Positions 7,837 through 13,894 of a stretch of DNA of 48,416 nucleotides are shown here, in pieces. This stretch comes from a virus. Numbering within the stretch: position 1 is the stretch's first letter; each line of letters opens with the position of its first letter. Made by a program: the position numbers and the translations under genes. Under the pieces are notes generated by a model. It did no database searches, was not told the origin of the DNA, and was given only the letters and a program-made list of their open reading frames with translations. Where the stretch lies: positions 1 through 48,416 of the IMG/VR virus record IMGVR_UViG_3300036981_000509. One strand, 5' to 3'.

Positions 7837-8055
7837 TCACTCCGCATACTTCCCCTGCCGTGCATCCCTGGCCCTGCTCTCGATCTGCGCCAGGTGGTCG
7901 CTGATCCGACCCAGGCTCGCCAGCATCACCGGATCCATCCGCTGCTCGGCGAGATCCTGACAGCGGAGCCACGCCTTCCGAGCGGCAACCGCTGCAACGA
8001 CGATCTCTTCCAACGCCCAGATCGTCTTATTTGCCAACCGCGTCTTGCTGGTCAT
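7837..8055 (-). CDS. Short helical hypothetical protein
   Basis: The protein has 72 residues from the ATG at 8053-8055, within the 3' end of the preceding gene (29-bp overlap). It is almost entirely helical (NKTIWALEEIVVAAVAARKAWLRCQDLAEQ...), with no recognised motif. It could be a small coiled-coil or helical-bundle protein. The dyad element follows immediately downstream. Confidence 0.5.
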   Translation of the reverse strand: MTSKTRLANKTIWALEEIVVAAVAARKAWLRCQDLAEQRMDPVMLASLGRISDHLAQIESRARDARQGKYAE

Positions 8056-8335
8056 GCCGCAGCCCCCGCACCAACTCCTGATGCTCCTGCCACTCATTCC
8101 GCAACGACCGCACGATCACCCCCGCCGAACTCGCCGCGATCACCGCGGCCACCTGCAGCCACAACTCCAGCGGCAACAGCGCCAGCAAAATCAAACCATC
8201 CACCCCCACCCCGATCGCCACCGCCACCCACGCCCGCCGCGCCGCCAAAAACCGCCCCGGCTCGGTACACTGCAAAAATACCGCCCAAACAGCCCCCCAA
8301 ACAGCCGCCAAAACCAGACATACTACCAACATCAT
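8027..8335 (-). CDS. Small membrane protein
   Basis: The first of two tandem ATGs (8333-8335) follows GGGAAGGG, giving 102 residues. A longer upstream frame crosses a hairpin and is less likely. An N-terminal hydrophobic helix (MMLVVCLVLAAVWGAVWAVFL) and a longer hydrophobic stretch (WVAVAIGVGVDGLILLALLPLELWLQVAAVIAASSAGVI) give two or three membrane helices. The charged tail is helical. Small size and topology resemble holin-like phage proteins, but nothing identifies it as one. Confidence 0.55.
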   Translation of the reverse strand: MMLVVCLVLAAVWGAVWAVFLQCTEPGRFLAARRAWVAVAIGVGVDGLILLALLPLELWLQVAAVIAASSAGVIVRSLRNEWQEHQELVRGLRHDQQDAVGK

Positions 8336-8355
8336 GCTACCCTTCCCTTGTACTG

Positions 8356-8398
8356 CTTCCCCTGCCGGAATGGGCCTGTCAACCCACGGCAGGGGAAG
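8356..8398. promoter_or_regulatory. 12-bp perfect hairpin in a leader
   Basis: CTTCCCCTGCCG (8356-8367) pairs with CGGCAGGGGAAG (8387-8398) across a 19-nt loop, just upstream of the small membrane gene starting at 8335. There is no U-tract, so an mRNA-stability or translation role is more likely than termination. Confidence 0.45.
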
Positions 8399-8438
8399 GA
8401 GGAAAACCGACCGGGGCGTCCCTTCCACCGGTCCGAGT

Positions 8439-8501
8439 CCGGACTAATGCCTGAGATTTTGGACCCATCCACTTGCCTACTCGTGCCCAGGATTAGTCCG
8501 G
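8439..8501. repeat. Inverted repeat in the gap before the membrane gene
   Basis: CCGGACTAAT (8439-8448) pairs with ATTAGTCCGG (8492-8501), a 10-bp perfect stem with a 43-nt loop. It lies in the 182-bp gap between the genes starting at 8335 and ending at 8518. Together with the 8356-8398 hairpin it accounts for most of that gap. No ORF or promoter is evident. Confidence 0.4.
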
Positions 8502-8517
8502 CCTCGCGCAGGTGGAA

Positions 8518-8832
8518 TCAACCCACCTCACGCCACGAGAACTCGCTCACGCACCAACGTACTGTGCGGTGCGTCGTCGGATGCGTCTCCGTGGCCGAGC
8601 GCCGGGCCGGCTCGCAACCCTCCGGCACGGCGAATACCTCAGCCAGGATGCTCTCCTCGGTGGCGCTCGGATAGACCCGCTCCCGCCGCAGCGCCAACCG
8701 CCACGCCTCGGCCTGGCGACTCAACACCAGGTCGAGGCCCCCTGGCAGCGTGGCCGCCGTCCAGCCCGTCTCATGCCGGGCCACACTGGCCCGCATCCCG
8801 TCGGCTATCGTGGCGAGCTTCGTCTTGGTCAT
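8518..8832 (-). CDS. Hypothetical protein (104 aa)
   Basis: The ATG at 8830-8832 overlaps the upstream stop by four bases (ATGA). The 104-residue product (MTKTKLATIADGMRASVARHETGW...) is mixed alpha/beta with a Trp/Arg-rich centre and has no recognised domain. It is probably cytoplasmic. Position in the coupled run from the RHH-like gene to here suggests an early function. Confidence 0.58.
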   Translation of the reverse strand: MTKTKLATIADGMRASVARHETGWTAATLPGGLDLVLSRQAEAWRLALRRERVYPSATEESILAEVFAVPEGCEPARRSATETHPTTHRTVRWCVSEFSWREVG

Positions 8833-9200
8833 CGGGATGAGATCCTTATCGGGGCGTACAGTTCCCGATCTAAGCCGATGCAGCCGCGGGCGGTCACGCC
8901 ACGGCCGATCGGGAACGTGCGGCCGGTGCTGACCCGGCTGAACCAATAGCCGAACTCGCACGTGCCGCTCACAAACCCGACGCCGGAGTCCGTCACGGTG
9001 CAACTGACGGCGATCAGGTTGTCGCGGCCGCAGCCGCCTTTGTTGCCGGCGAGCGGAGCGGCCTCGCCCGGCGGCGGCCACACGAACGCCAGCACCAGCA
9101 GCGCGACCAGGACGATGATGAGCACCAGCAGCGCCCGCCAGAGCGGATGGTCGTCGTCGAGCAGACCCGGATCGACCGTGCGATAAGATGAACGTTTCAT
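8829..9200 (-). CDS. Membrane-anchored, possibly secreted-domain protein
   Basis: The protein has 123 residues from the ATG at 9198-9200, which follows GGAGGTAGC. One strongly hydrophobic helix occupies residues about 22-41 (ALLVLIIVLVALLVLAFVW). A Cys-containing C-terminal domain follows (GGCGRDN, VSCTVT, GTCEFGYW, RGCIGLD), with four cysteines that could form two disulfides outside the membrane. Four-base overlaps join it to both neighbours. Function unknown. Confidence 0.6.
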   Translation of the reverse strand: MKRSSYRTVDPGLLDDDHPLWRALLVLIIVLVALLVLAFVWPPPGEAAPLAGNKGGCGRDNLIAVSCTVTDSGVGFVSGTCEFGYWFSRVSTGRTFPIGRGVTARGCIGLDRELYAPIRISSR

Positions 9201-9745
9201 GCTACCTCCAAATCAAGACTGAGTTGGCTCAATATCCCGTCCAGGGGCGGCCAGTACGGCGAAATAATCGGCTCATCCCCATCGAGGATAAACTGACCGA
9301 CATGCACAAAATCACTACGCTTCCAATTGATGCTGGGCTGGCCAGGCCGAAAGTGCCCGCGCGTGAAGACTTGCTCTGGAATGCCGCGCAAGGTATCCAA
9401 CGACTGCATCAGGATGTGGCCGGTACTCTCTTCCAAGATCATCAGATAAAACGGCAACCGGCTGTAATCGCGCAGCTTGCAGTATTCCAGCCACTTCGGC
9501 GCATCGATGCCGTGCAACTCCTCATTGAAGTTGTCGTACAACCAGGAGCGCAGCTTGTACTTCACTTCGATCCACCCGTGCCGCGGTTCCAGCAGGTCCG
9601 CCAGCGTCAGGGCCGGACGATTGCCTTCCAACCGTGGCCCGTGCCCGTTGCCGGCTGGCAGATCAGCCGGGACCAGAATCATGTAGTACTGTCTGAGATA
9701 TTCAGCTACGGCCCGTTCGATCTTCCGCCACCGTTCGTCGATCAT
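9197..9745 (-). CDS. PD-(D/E)XK-like nuclease candidate
   Basis: The protein has 182 residues from the ATG at 9743-9745, after GGAGGATTGAGCG. The motif D50...GWIE60-V-K62YK matches the catalytic core of PD-(D/E)XK endonucleases, the fold of restriction enzymes and phage resolvases. An N-terminal helix precedes it and beta strands follow. It lies three bases after the adenine methyltransferase stop, so a methylase-nuclease pair is a fair reading. An ordinary phage recombination nuclease is equally possible. The motif assignment is by eye and the rest of the protein is unrecognised. Confidence 0.5.
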   Translation of the reverse strand: MIDERWRKIERAVAEYLRQYYMILVPADLPAGNGHGPRLEGNRPALTLADLLEPRHGWIEVKYKLRSWLYDNFNEELHGIDAPKWLEYCKLRDYSRLPFYLMILEESTGHILMQSLDTLRGIPEQVFTRGHFRPGQPSINWKRSDFVHVGQFILDGDEPIISPYWPPLDGILSQLSLDLEVA

Positions 9746-9748
9746 CGC

Positions 9749-10717
9749 TCAATCCTCCACCGGCGCCAGGCCGTTCACATTCCACCATTTCACCTGGGCC
9801 TGCTGTTTGGGAACCGAGGGCCAGAAGATCACGATAGCCGACGGGAACGGGGCAATGCTGTCGCTGTTGGCGAACTTGATCCGACCCTTCAGAAAGCGCA
9901 CCTCGCCATGAATGCAGAAATCCCACCACCAGGTCGTATCGGTGCGCGCCGGGATGAAGCAGGCGACCGTCGCGCCGTGCAAGGCACTGCGATAAGCCGC
10001 ATCGATCCATTGATAGATGCTGGTGCCGCCACTGCGCCCGTATGGTGGATTCATCCAACAACGCCCATGCCATTCCTGGCGCAAGGCATCCTGCTCACGG
10101 GTGAAGAAGCGGTCGCACTTGTGGTTTGCTTCGCTGGCGCAGACATCCGTCTCGAAGCCGATCTCCGCGTCCAGCAGGTCGAACAACCATTGCGGCGTCC
10201 ACCAGTCGTCACTCTCGGAGGACTGATACCAGGCGGGTTTGACGGGTTCGGGTTCCCGCGCTTCCCGTTCGGCCACGTAGGCGTCGAAATCGCGGGCCGG
10301 CCCGGAGGAGCGGGCGAGCATCGTGTCAACCACGTCCTGGACGTGCGCCGCCGTGATCTTGCCGTTGGGCGCCGTCTCGACGGCCCGCTGCCAGGCTTCG
10401 GCTTGTTGTTCGGGTTCCAGGGCGGTGAGGGGGCGCGCTTGGGATTCGGTGGCGGGGACGATTTGTGTCCAATTGGACACATTTTCAATCACCTGCGCTG
10501 CGTCCATCAGCCGATAGGCGTGGCGTCGTTCCAATCCCCATTGTTCGCGACAGTAGCTCTCGAACGTCTCGTACTGCTCTTGATACAGTTTCTCGTCTCG
10601 GACCGTCGCCAGTGCATCTCCGACCTCAACGAACGCGTTCAGACCACGCCTGATGACCGCTTCGCACTGAGCGAGTTTCGTTTTTTGTGCGGCATCGAGT
10701 AGCGCAAGTGCTGTCAC
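9749..10717 (-). CDS. Phage DNA N6-adenine methyltransferase (Dam family)
   Basis: This enzyme methylates adenine in DNA with S-adenosylmethionine. It has 322 residues from a GTG at 10715-10717 that overlaps the upstream stop. Residues 1-85 form a helical N-terminal module of the kind often fused to these enzymes (AFVEVGDALATVRDEKLY...SYCREQWGLERRHAYRLMDAA). The C-terminal domain has the phage Dam-type pattern: DWWTPQWLFDLLDAEIGFETDVCA, catalytic NPPY at 223-226, and a closing AIVIFWP strand. Protection of phage DNA from host restriction is the usual role. A nuclease-like gene is directly downstream. Confidence 0.87.
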   Translation of the reverse strand: MTALALLDAAQKTKLAQCEAVIRRGLNAFVEVGDALATVRDEKLYQEQYETFESYCREQWGLERRHAYRLMDAAQVIENVSNWTQIVPATESQARPLTALEPEQQAEAWQRAVETAPNGKITAAHVQDVVDTMLARSSGPARDFDAYVAEREAREPEPVKPAWYQSSESDDWWTPQWLFDLLDAEIGFETDVCASEANHKCDRFFTREQDALRQEWHGRCWMNPPYGRSGGTSIYQWIDAAYRSALHGATVACFIPARTDTTWWWDFCIHGEVRFLKGRIKFANSDSIAPFPSAIVIFWPSVPKQQAQVKWWNVNGLAPVED

Positions 10718-10893
10718 GCGACCTGCTCCGGATCGGGGGTGGCGACAGGGCGGGTGAGCAACTCATTCAGCACGCTACGCAAGGCTTCGCTGAGTGAGAT
10801 CAACCCTAACGTCTCCTGCCGCTTGCGCAGAGCTTCTTTTTGCCACTGATAGATGGTGGCGTTGATGACCTCGATACCCTGATCTTCTGACAT
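10714..10893 (-). CDS. Ribbon-helix-helix-like small protein
   Basis: The ATG at 10891-10893 gives 59 residues, and a 4-bp GTGA overlap joins it to the methyltransferase. Residues 8-45 (EVINATIYQWQKEALRKRQETLGLISLSEALRSVLNELL, read in two parts) have the strand-helix-helix rhythm of CopG-type DNA-binding proteins. It is the first gene of the leftward early operon and lies opposite the repressor, so autoregulation or early-gene control is likely. Too short for certainty. Confidence 0.6.
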   Translation of the reverse strand: MSEDQGIEVINATIYQWQKEALRKRQETLGLISLSEALRSVLNELLTRPVATPDPEQVA

Positions 10894-11015
10894 TTCATCC
10901 TCCGATATGAGTTTCTCAGAACTGATTCGGAGTATAACACGCTATGTTATTCTGTGTCAATAGGTTCTGAATTATTCGGCCAAAATTCGGAGAAATTCAG
11001 AGTAGACTAACACGC
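10894..11015. promoter_or_regulatory. Divergent early/lysogeny control region
   Basis: This AT-rich 122-bp gap separates the leftward early operon from the rightward repressor. A 17-bp dyad ATAACA-N5-TGTTAT (10934-10950) lies inside the leftward promoter. ATTCGG(A/C)-type repeats (near 10924, 10973, 10984, 10993) cluster toward the repressor side. These are candidate repressor operators. The repressor start has no ribosome site, but TAGACT at 11003-11008 could be a -10 for a nearly leaderless mRNA. Confidence 0.55.
10931..10960 (-). promoter_or_regulatory. Leftward early promoter
   Basis: On the minus strand, TTGACA (10955-10960) is followed after 17-18 bases by TTATAC/TATACT (10931-10937). 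This is a near-consensus sigma-70 promoter firing into the RHH-like and methyltransferase genes. The dyad ATAACA-N5-TGTTAT overlaps it, so binding there would block RNA polymerase. Confidence 0.7.
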
Positions 11016-11414
11016 ATGGACGCTTTCGTTTCTTGGATCAATGCCGAACTGAATCAACGAGGCTGGTCGCGCAGTGAGGCGGCTCGGCGTGGTGGGTTTT
11101 CGCCCTCGACACTCGACAAGGTTATAGGCGGATTCTCAGGGCCGGGGCCGACTTTATGTCGTGGTCTGGCGCGTGCTTTCGAGCGGCCAGCAGATGAAGT
11201 CTTTCGCTTGGCTGGCATCTTACCCACACAGGCGAAACAGCCGCGTCCCGCGCGGGACAGCCGGCGGGTCATCTACGAGATCGACGGCGATCAGGTGCTG
11301 CTGGCGAAGTTTCACGCCATGAATGCCGCCGACCAAGACCTGGTCAAAGGCCTGATCGAGCGGTTGACGGATTGTGCGGAGCCGAGGATCATCGGGGAAG
11401 CGGCGGAGGAATGA
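11016..11414 (+). CDS. XRE-family repressor
   Basis: The protein has 132 residues, with a helix-turn-helix domain at about 5-65 (RGWSRSEAARRGGFSPSTLDKVIGG, then LARAFERPADEVFRLAGILP). That is the usual layout of phage CI/Cro-like proteins. A helical C-terminal segment follows, without a LexA-type peptidase motif, so self-cleavage is not expected. Divergence from the early operon across an operator-rich gap makes it the best candidate for the lysogeny repressor. It is also the best candidate to bind the dispersed dyad element, though nothing proves that. Confidence 0.8.
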   Translation: MDAFVSWINAELNQRGWSRSEAARRGGFSPSTLDKVIGGFSGPGPTLCRGLARAFERPADEVFRLAGILPTQAKQPRPARDSRRVIYEIDGDQVLLAKFHAMNAADQDLVKGLIERLTDCAEPRIIGEAAEE

Positions 11415-11896
11415 TGGAGCCGAGCGCAAGCGGCAAAACGCCTACGCTCGAACAGGAGCAGAACATCGCCACCTGGCGCACCCGCTGGATTGCCGAGCGT
11501 CTGCGCCACAGCCAGCACCCTCGTGCCTTCTGGGAGGATGTTTCCGACATCATGATGGATGGGCGGTTACTCCTTAAGAACAATTACCTTGTACCGGTAG
11601 GATGTTACGCCATCAACTGGCCTGGCGCGCTGGAAATGATCGTCCAGCGTAACAACATCGGCATTGTTTTCGAGCAAACGGGCCAACCACTTAATGCGGC
11701 CTTTTTCTACGAAATGAGTGTTGGCGACGAGTTCATCGGCACCCATCCCTATGATCGGCTGCGCATCTACTACACCCGTGAGCGGTGGTGGCAGGACGCT
11801 ATCAGAATCTGCACCGCCTTCCTGGCCAACGCCCGCTTCTCGCAGCCCGAAAAGGACCGCTTTCAGCATCATCTGGACAAGCTCAACCGGAGATGA
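11411..11896 (+). CDS. Hypothetical protein of the lysogeny operon
   Basis: Two ATGs (11411 and 11414) overlap the repressor stop behind GGAGGA; the product has about 160 residues. The protein is alpha-rich. Its C-terminal part (YDRLRIYYTRERWWQDAIRICTAFLANARF) resembles a TPR-like helical repeat. An IMMDGR-LLKNNYLVPVG segment sits in the middle. I do not recognise a family. Coupling to the repressor and the following lipoprotein suggests expression in lysogens. Confidence 0.62.
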   Translation: MMEPSASGKTPTLEQEQNIATWRTRWIAERLRHSQHPRAFWEDVSDIMMDGRLLLKNNYLVPVGCYAINWPGALEMIVQRNNIGIVFEQTGQPLNAAFFYEMSVGDEFIGTHPYDRLRIYYTRERWWQDAIRICTAFLANARFSQPEKDRFQHHLDKLNRR

Positions 11897-11901
11897 GGCA
11901 A

Positions 11902-12369
11902 ATGTCAAACCGTTGTGCGCTGCCCATGACCATCGCCACGCTCGCCCTCCTGCTGGCCATCCTCGCCTGCGGCAGTGGCAGTGCCATCACGCCTACTGCC
12001 ACGCCGGCCGGCGGCCTCGGCCTCGACCGTGCGAACTTTGAGCGCGCCCATCCCAAAGGATTCGACGTTACCTACCAGGACGACCGGGCGCAACTCATCG
12101 AGTGGACACATGCCCAGCCCGTCGCCCCGGAGCAGGTCCGACAGGAAGCCGCCGCCCTCCTGCCCGCCGACGCCAAACTCATCCGCACCTACCACCCGGA
12201 AGGTATGCCCGAGCTGACTGTCGATCTCTACAGCAGCCCCTGGCTTGCTGGCAGGTTCCCGGATGGCCCGTGGTACGGCGGCGCCGAGCCGGGACAATTC
12301 ATTCTCGACTTCGCCGTCAACGGCGGCAAGACACAGCGGGTCGTCTTGGCCACTGGAAACCTGCCCTGA
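11902..12369 (+). CDS. Lipoprotein of the lysogeny operon
   Basis: The protein has about 155 residues from the ATG at 11902 (GAGG upstream); an earlier ATG at 11893 overlaps the preceding stop. The N-terminus is a lipoprotein signal: hydrophobic helix TIATLALLLAILA followed by Cys23 (ILAC), then a Thr/Ser/Pro-rich linker. The mature domain is mixed alpha/beta. Phage lipoproteins expressed in the lysogen can block superinfection at the cell surface (T5 Llp and TP-J34 Ltp are known cases). That role here is inferred from lipidation and operon position. Confidence 0.68.
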   Translation: MSNRCALPMTIATLALLLAILACGSGSAITPTATPAGGLGLDRANFERAHPKGFDVTYQDDRAQLIEWTHAQPVAPEQVRQEAAALLPADAKLIRTYHPEGMPELTVDLYSSPWLAGRFPDGPWYGGAEPGQFILDFAVNGGKTQRVVLATGNLP

Positions 12370-12406
12370 CCAACAAAAAAAGCCGCCTCACGGCGACCCA
12401 TCCACT

Positions 12407-12430
12407 ACCTATAACTCAACTACTCGGAAG
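12407..12430 (+). promoter_or_regulatory. Dispersed dyad element, copy 3
   Basis: The sequence matches CCTATAA-N6-TACTCGG and lies between the lipoprotein stop and attP. It is one of two copies that follow a plus-strand gene rather than precede a minus-strand gene. Confidence 0.6.
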
Positions 12431-12554
12431 CACTTTACCAGTCTACCGTACCCGCCCGACAGTCCGAACAGCCCGCACGGATCCCAAAACCCCCATGTCC
12501 GCACGGCTACAATACCCGCCCACCCGTGCTGTCAGTTCTCCCCCATCCCTGACC

Positions 12555-12601
12555 CACGGTTCACATCCGTGAGGTCGTGGGTTCGAGTCCCTCCCCGCCC
12601 A
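12555..12601 (+). other. attP core: 3' half of tRNA-Val(CAC)
   Basis: These 47 bases fold as the 3' part of a tRNA. Anticodon stem CACGG/CCGTG encloses loop TTCACAT (U33, anticodon CAC, A37). A 5-nt variable region, T-arm GTGGG-TTCGAGT-CCCTC (one mismatch), acceptor strand CCCGCCC and discriminator A follow. The D-arm and 5' acceptor strand are missing, so this is not a working tRNA. Many tyrosine integrases use such a segment as attP, restoring the host tRNA after integration. Confidence 0.8.
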
Positions 12602-12728
12602 TACTGATCGCACGGCTACCCCAAAATCACAGCCGTGCGATCATAGCAACCCCCACGTGACCGCACATCTCCCGTCCGTGCAATCCCCATCGGGGAACCT
12701 GTCGGCATCAAAAAAAACGCATCGGCCC

Positions 12729-12766
12729 ATACTCGGAACCCAAACCGACAGTTATCGGAACCCGAT
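12729..12766 (-). promoter_or_regulatory. Degenerate dyad element before the integrase
   Basis: On the minus strand this contains CCGATAA-N6 followed by a poor right arm, next to a TACTCGGAACC half-site at 12730-12740. It lies about 22 bp upstream of the integrase start and may be a decayed or rearranged copy of the dispersed element. Confidence 0.4.
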
Positions 12767-12787
12767 CCACGACAGGAGACCGCACGG

Positions 12788-13762
12788 ATGAACATCACCC
12801 TCTCCCAAGCCATCGCCGGCTTCATCCACTACCAGACCGCCGCCGGCCGCAGCCCCTACACCCTGCGCAATTATCGCACCAGCTTCGCTAAGCTCCAAAA
12901 GTACCTGGCCGGTGATCCAGAGTTGGCCACCATCACGCGCGTCCAACTCATCGACTTCCTCGTCTGGCTGCGGGAAGACTACATCAGCGTGCCGGCAGGC
13001 ATCGCCCCGAGTCCGGCCGGGCACCTCGCGCCCAAAACCATCCTCAACATCCACGCCGACCTCTCCGCCCTCTGGCGCTGGGCGCTCGAGGAAGACTTCG
13101 TGACCGCCAACATCGTCCGCACCATCGAACCGCCCGACCCCACGGAGACCACCGTCGATCCCTTCACTCAGGAGGAGCTCGAGGCCATGATCGCCGTCTG
13201 TGACCAGAAGAAGACCTGGACGGCCGTGGGGGCCATCCAACTCGGCCCCATCGCCGACCGGGACCGCTGCATCCTCCTTCTGCTCGTCGACACCGGCCTG
13301 CGCGCTTCGGAGCTCTGCAACCTGCGCATCGCCGACATCGACATGGGCCGCAACCGGATCACCGTCCGCCACGGCAAGGGCGACAAAAACCGCTTCGTCC
13401 AGTTCGGCAAACGCGCCGCCAAGGCCCTGTGGCGGTACCTCACCCCACGCCTGCCCGGCGATCCCGACGATCTCCTCATCACCGTCGGCCCGAAAGACGA
13501 CCAGCGCCCGATGGACCGCCGCGCCCTCGGCCTCCAGCTCGCCCGCATCGGCAAGCGTGCCGGCGTGGCCCACGTCTACCCGCACCGCTTCCGCCACACC
13601 TTCGCCATCACCTACCTGCGCAACGGCGGCGACCTCTTCACCCTGCAAGAGCTGCTCGGCCATTCTGACCTGGCCATGGTCCGCCGCTACGCCCGCATCG
13701 CCCAGAGCGATTGCGCCCGGGCTCATGCGAAAGCCAGCCCCGCCGACAACTGGCGCCTGTGA
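12788..13762 (+). CDS. int: Phage integrase (tyrosine recombinase)
   Basis: The enzyme integrates and excises the phage at the tRNA site. It has 324 residues, and the ATG follows AGGAG. An N-terminal SAM-like DNA-binding domain lies at about 1-110. The catalytic domain carries Arg172 (TGLRASEL), Lys197/200 (HGKGDK), His266 and Arg269 (YPHRFRH), His292 (LGHSDL) and nucleophile Tyr301 (RRYARI). All expected catalytic residues are present. It lies 186 bp from the tRNA-Val half-gene, the classic int-attP arrangement. Confidence 0.9.
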   Translation: MNITLSQAIAGFIHYQTAAGRSPYTLRNYRTSFAKLQKYLAGDPELATITRVQLIDFLVWLREDYISVPAGIAPSPAGHLAPKTILNIHADLSALWRWALEEDFVTANIVRTIEPPDPTETTVDPFTQEELEAMIAVCDQKKTWTAVGAIQLGPIADRDRCILLLLVDTGLRASELCNLRIADIDMGRNRITVRHGKGDKNRFVQFGKRAAKALWRYLTPRLPGDPDDLLITVGPKDDQRPMDRRALGLQLARIGKRAGVAHVYPHRFRHTFAITYLRNGGDLFTLQELLGHSDLAMVRRYARIAQSDCARAHAKASPADNWRL

Positions 13763-13778
13763 CGTTTGCGCGCAAACG
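13763..13778. repeat. 16-bp perfect palindrome
   Basis: CGTTTGCG/CGCAAACG directly follows the integrase stop. Its inner 12 bases are identical to the palindrome at 4231-4242 upstream of the ParB-like gene. Confidence 0.55.
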
Positions 13779-13780
13779 CC

Positions 13781-13809
13781 AAGGCCCCCGGTGCGCAGCC
13801 GGGGGCCTT
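13781..13809. terminator. Bidirectional terminator between integrase and late operon
   Basis: AAGGCCCCCGG (13781-13791) and CCGGGGGCCTT (13799-13809) form an 11-bp perfect stem with a 7-nt loop, in the gap between convergent genes (integrase and tail-tip protein). The stem carries short A/T ends on both sides but no long U-tract. Confidence 0.7.
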
Positions 13810-13894
13810 CTACTTGACAACCGGTGCTCCCAGCCCTCCAGCGGCCAAAATCAACCCGACGCCCTCACCGTTCGCGCCACCCCGCTCAGGATCG

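Larger units (their letters stand above)
12470..12787. other. attP region with repeated CGCACGG motifs
   Basis: This non-coding stretch between lipoprotein and integrase carries the tRNA-like core (12555-12601). Around it are repeats of CGCACGG(C/A) near 12475, 12499, 12610, 12633 (inverted) and 12780. A perfect 12-bp inverted repeat GATCGCACGGCT/AGCCGTGCGATC lies at 12606-12617 and 12631-12642. The repeats have the spacing and variety of integrase arm-type sites. I see no ORF of substance in the 418 bases 12370-12787. Confidence 0.5.

Noticed and set aside
12377-12400. Terminator after the lipoprotein gene
   Set aside because: The A-run precedes a 4-bp stem, so any terminator would work only on the minus strand, where no gene ends here.
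12555-12601. A functional tRNA gene
   Set aside because: The 5' acceptor strand and D-arm are absent; only the 3' half is present, as in an attP.
12752-13726. A 324-residue minus-strand open frame across the integrase
   Set aside because: The plus-strand integrase has all catalytic residues; the opposite frame has low-complexity acidic/Gly composition with no domain.
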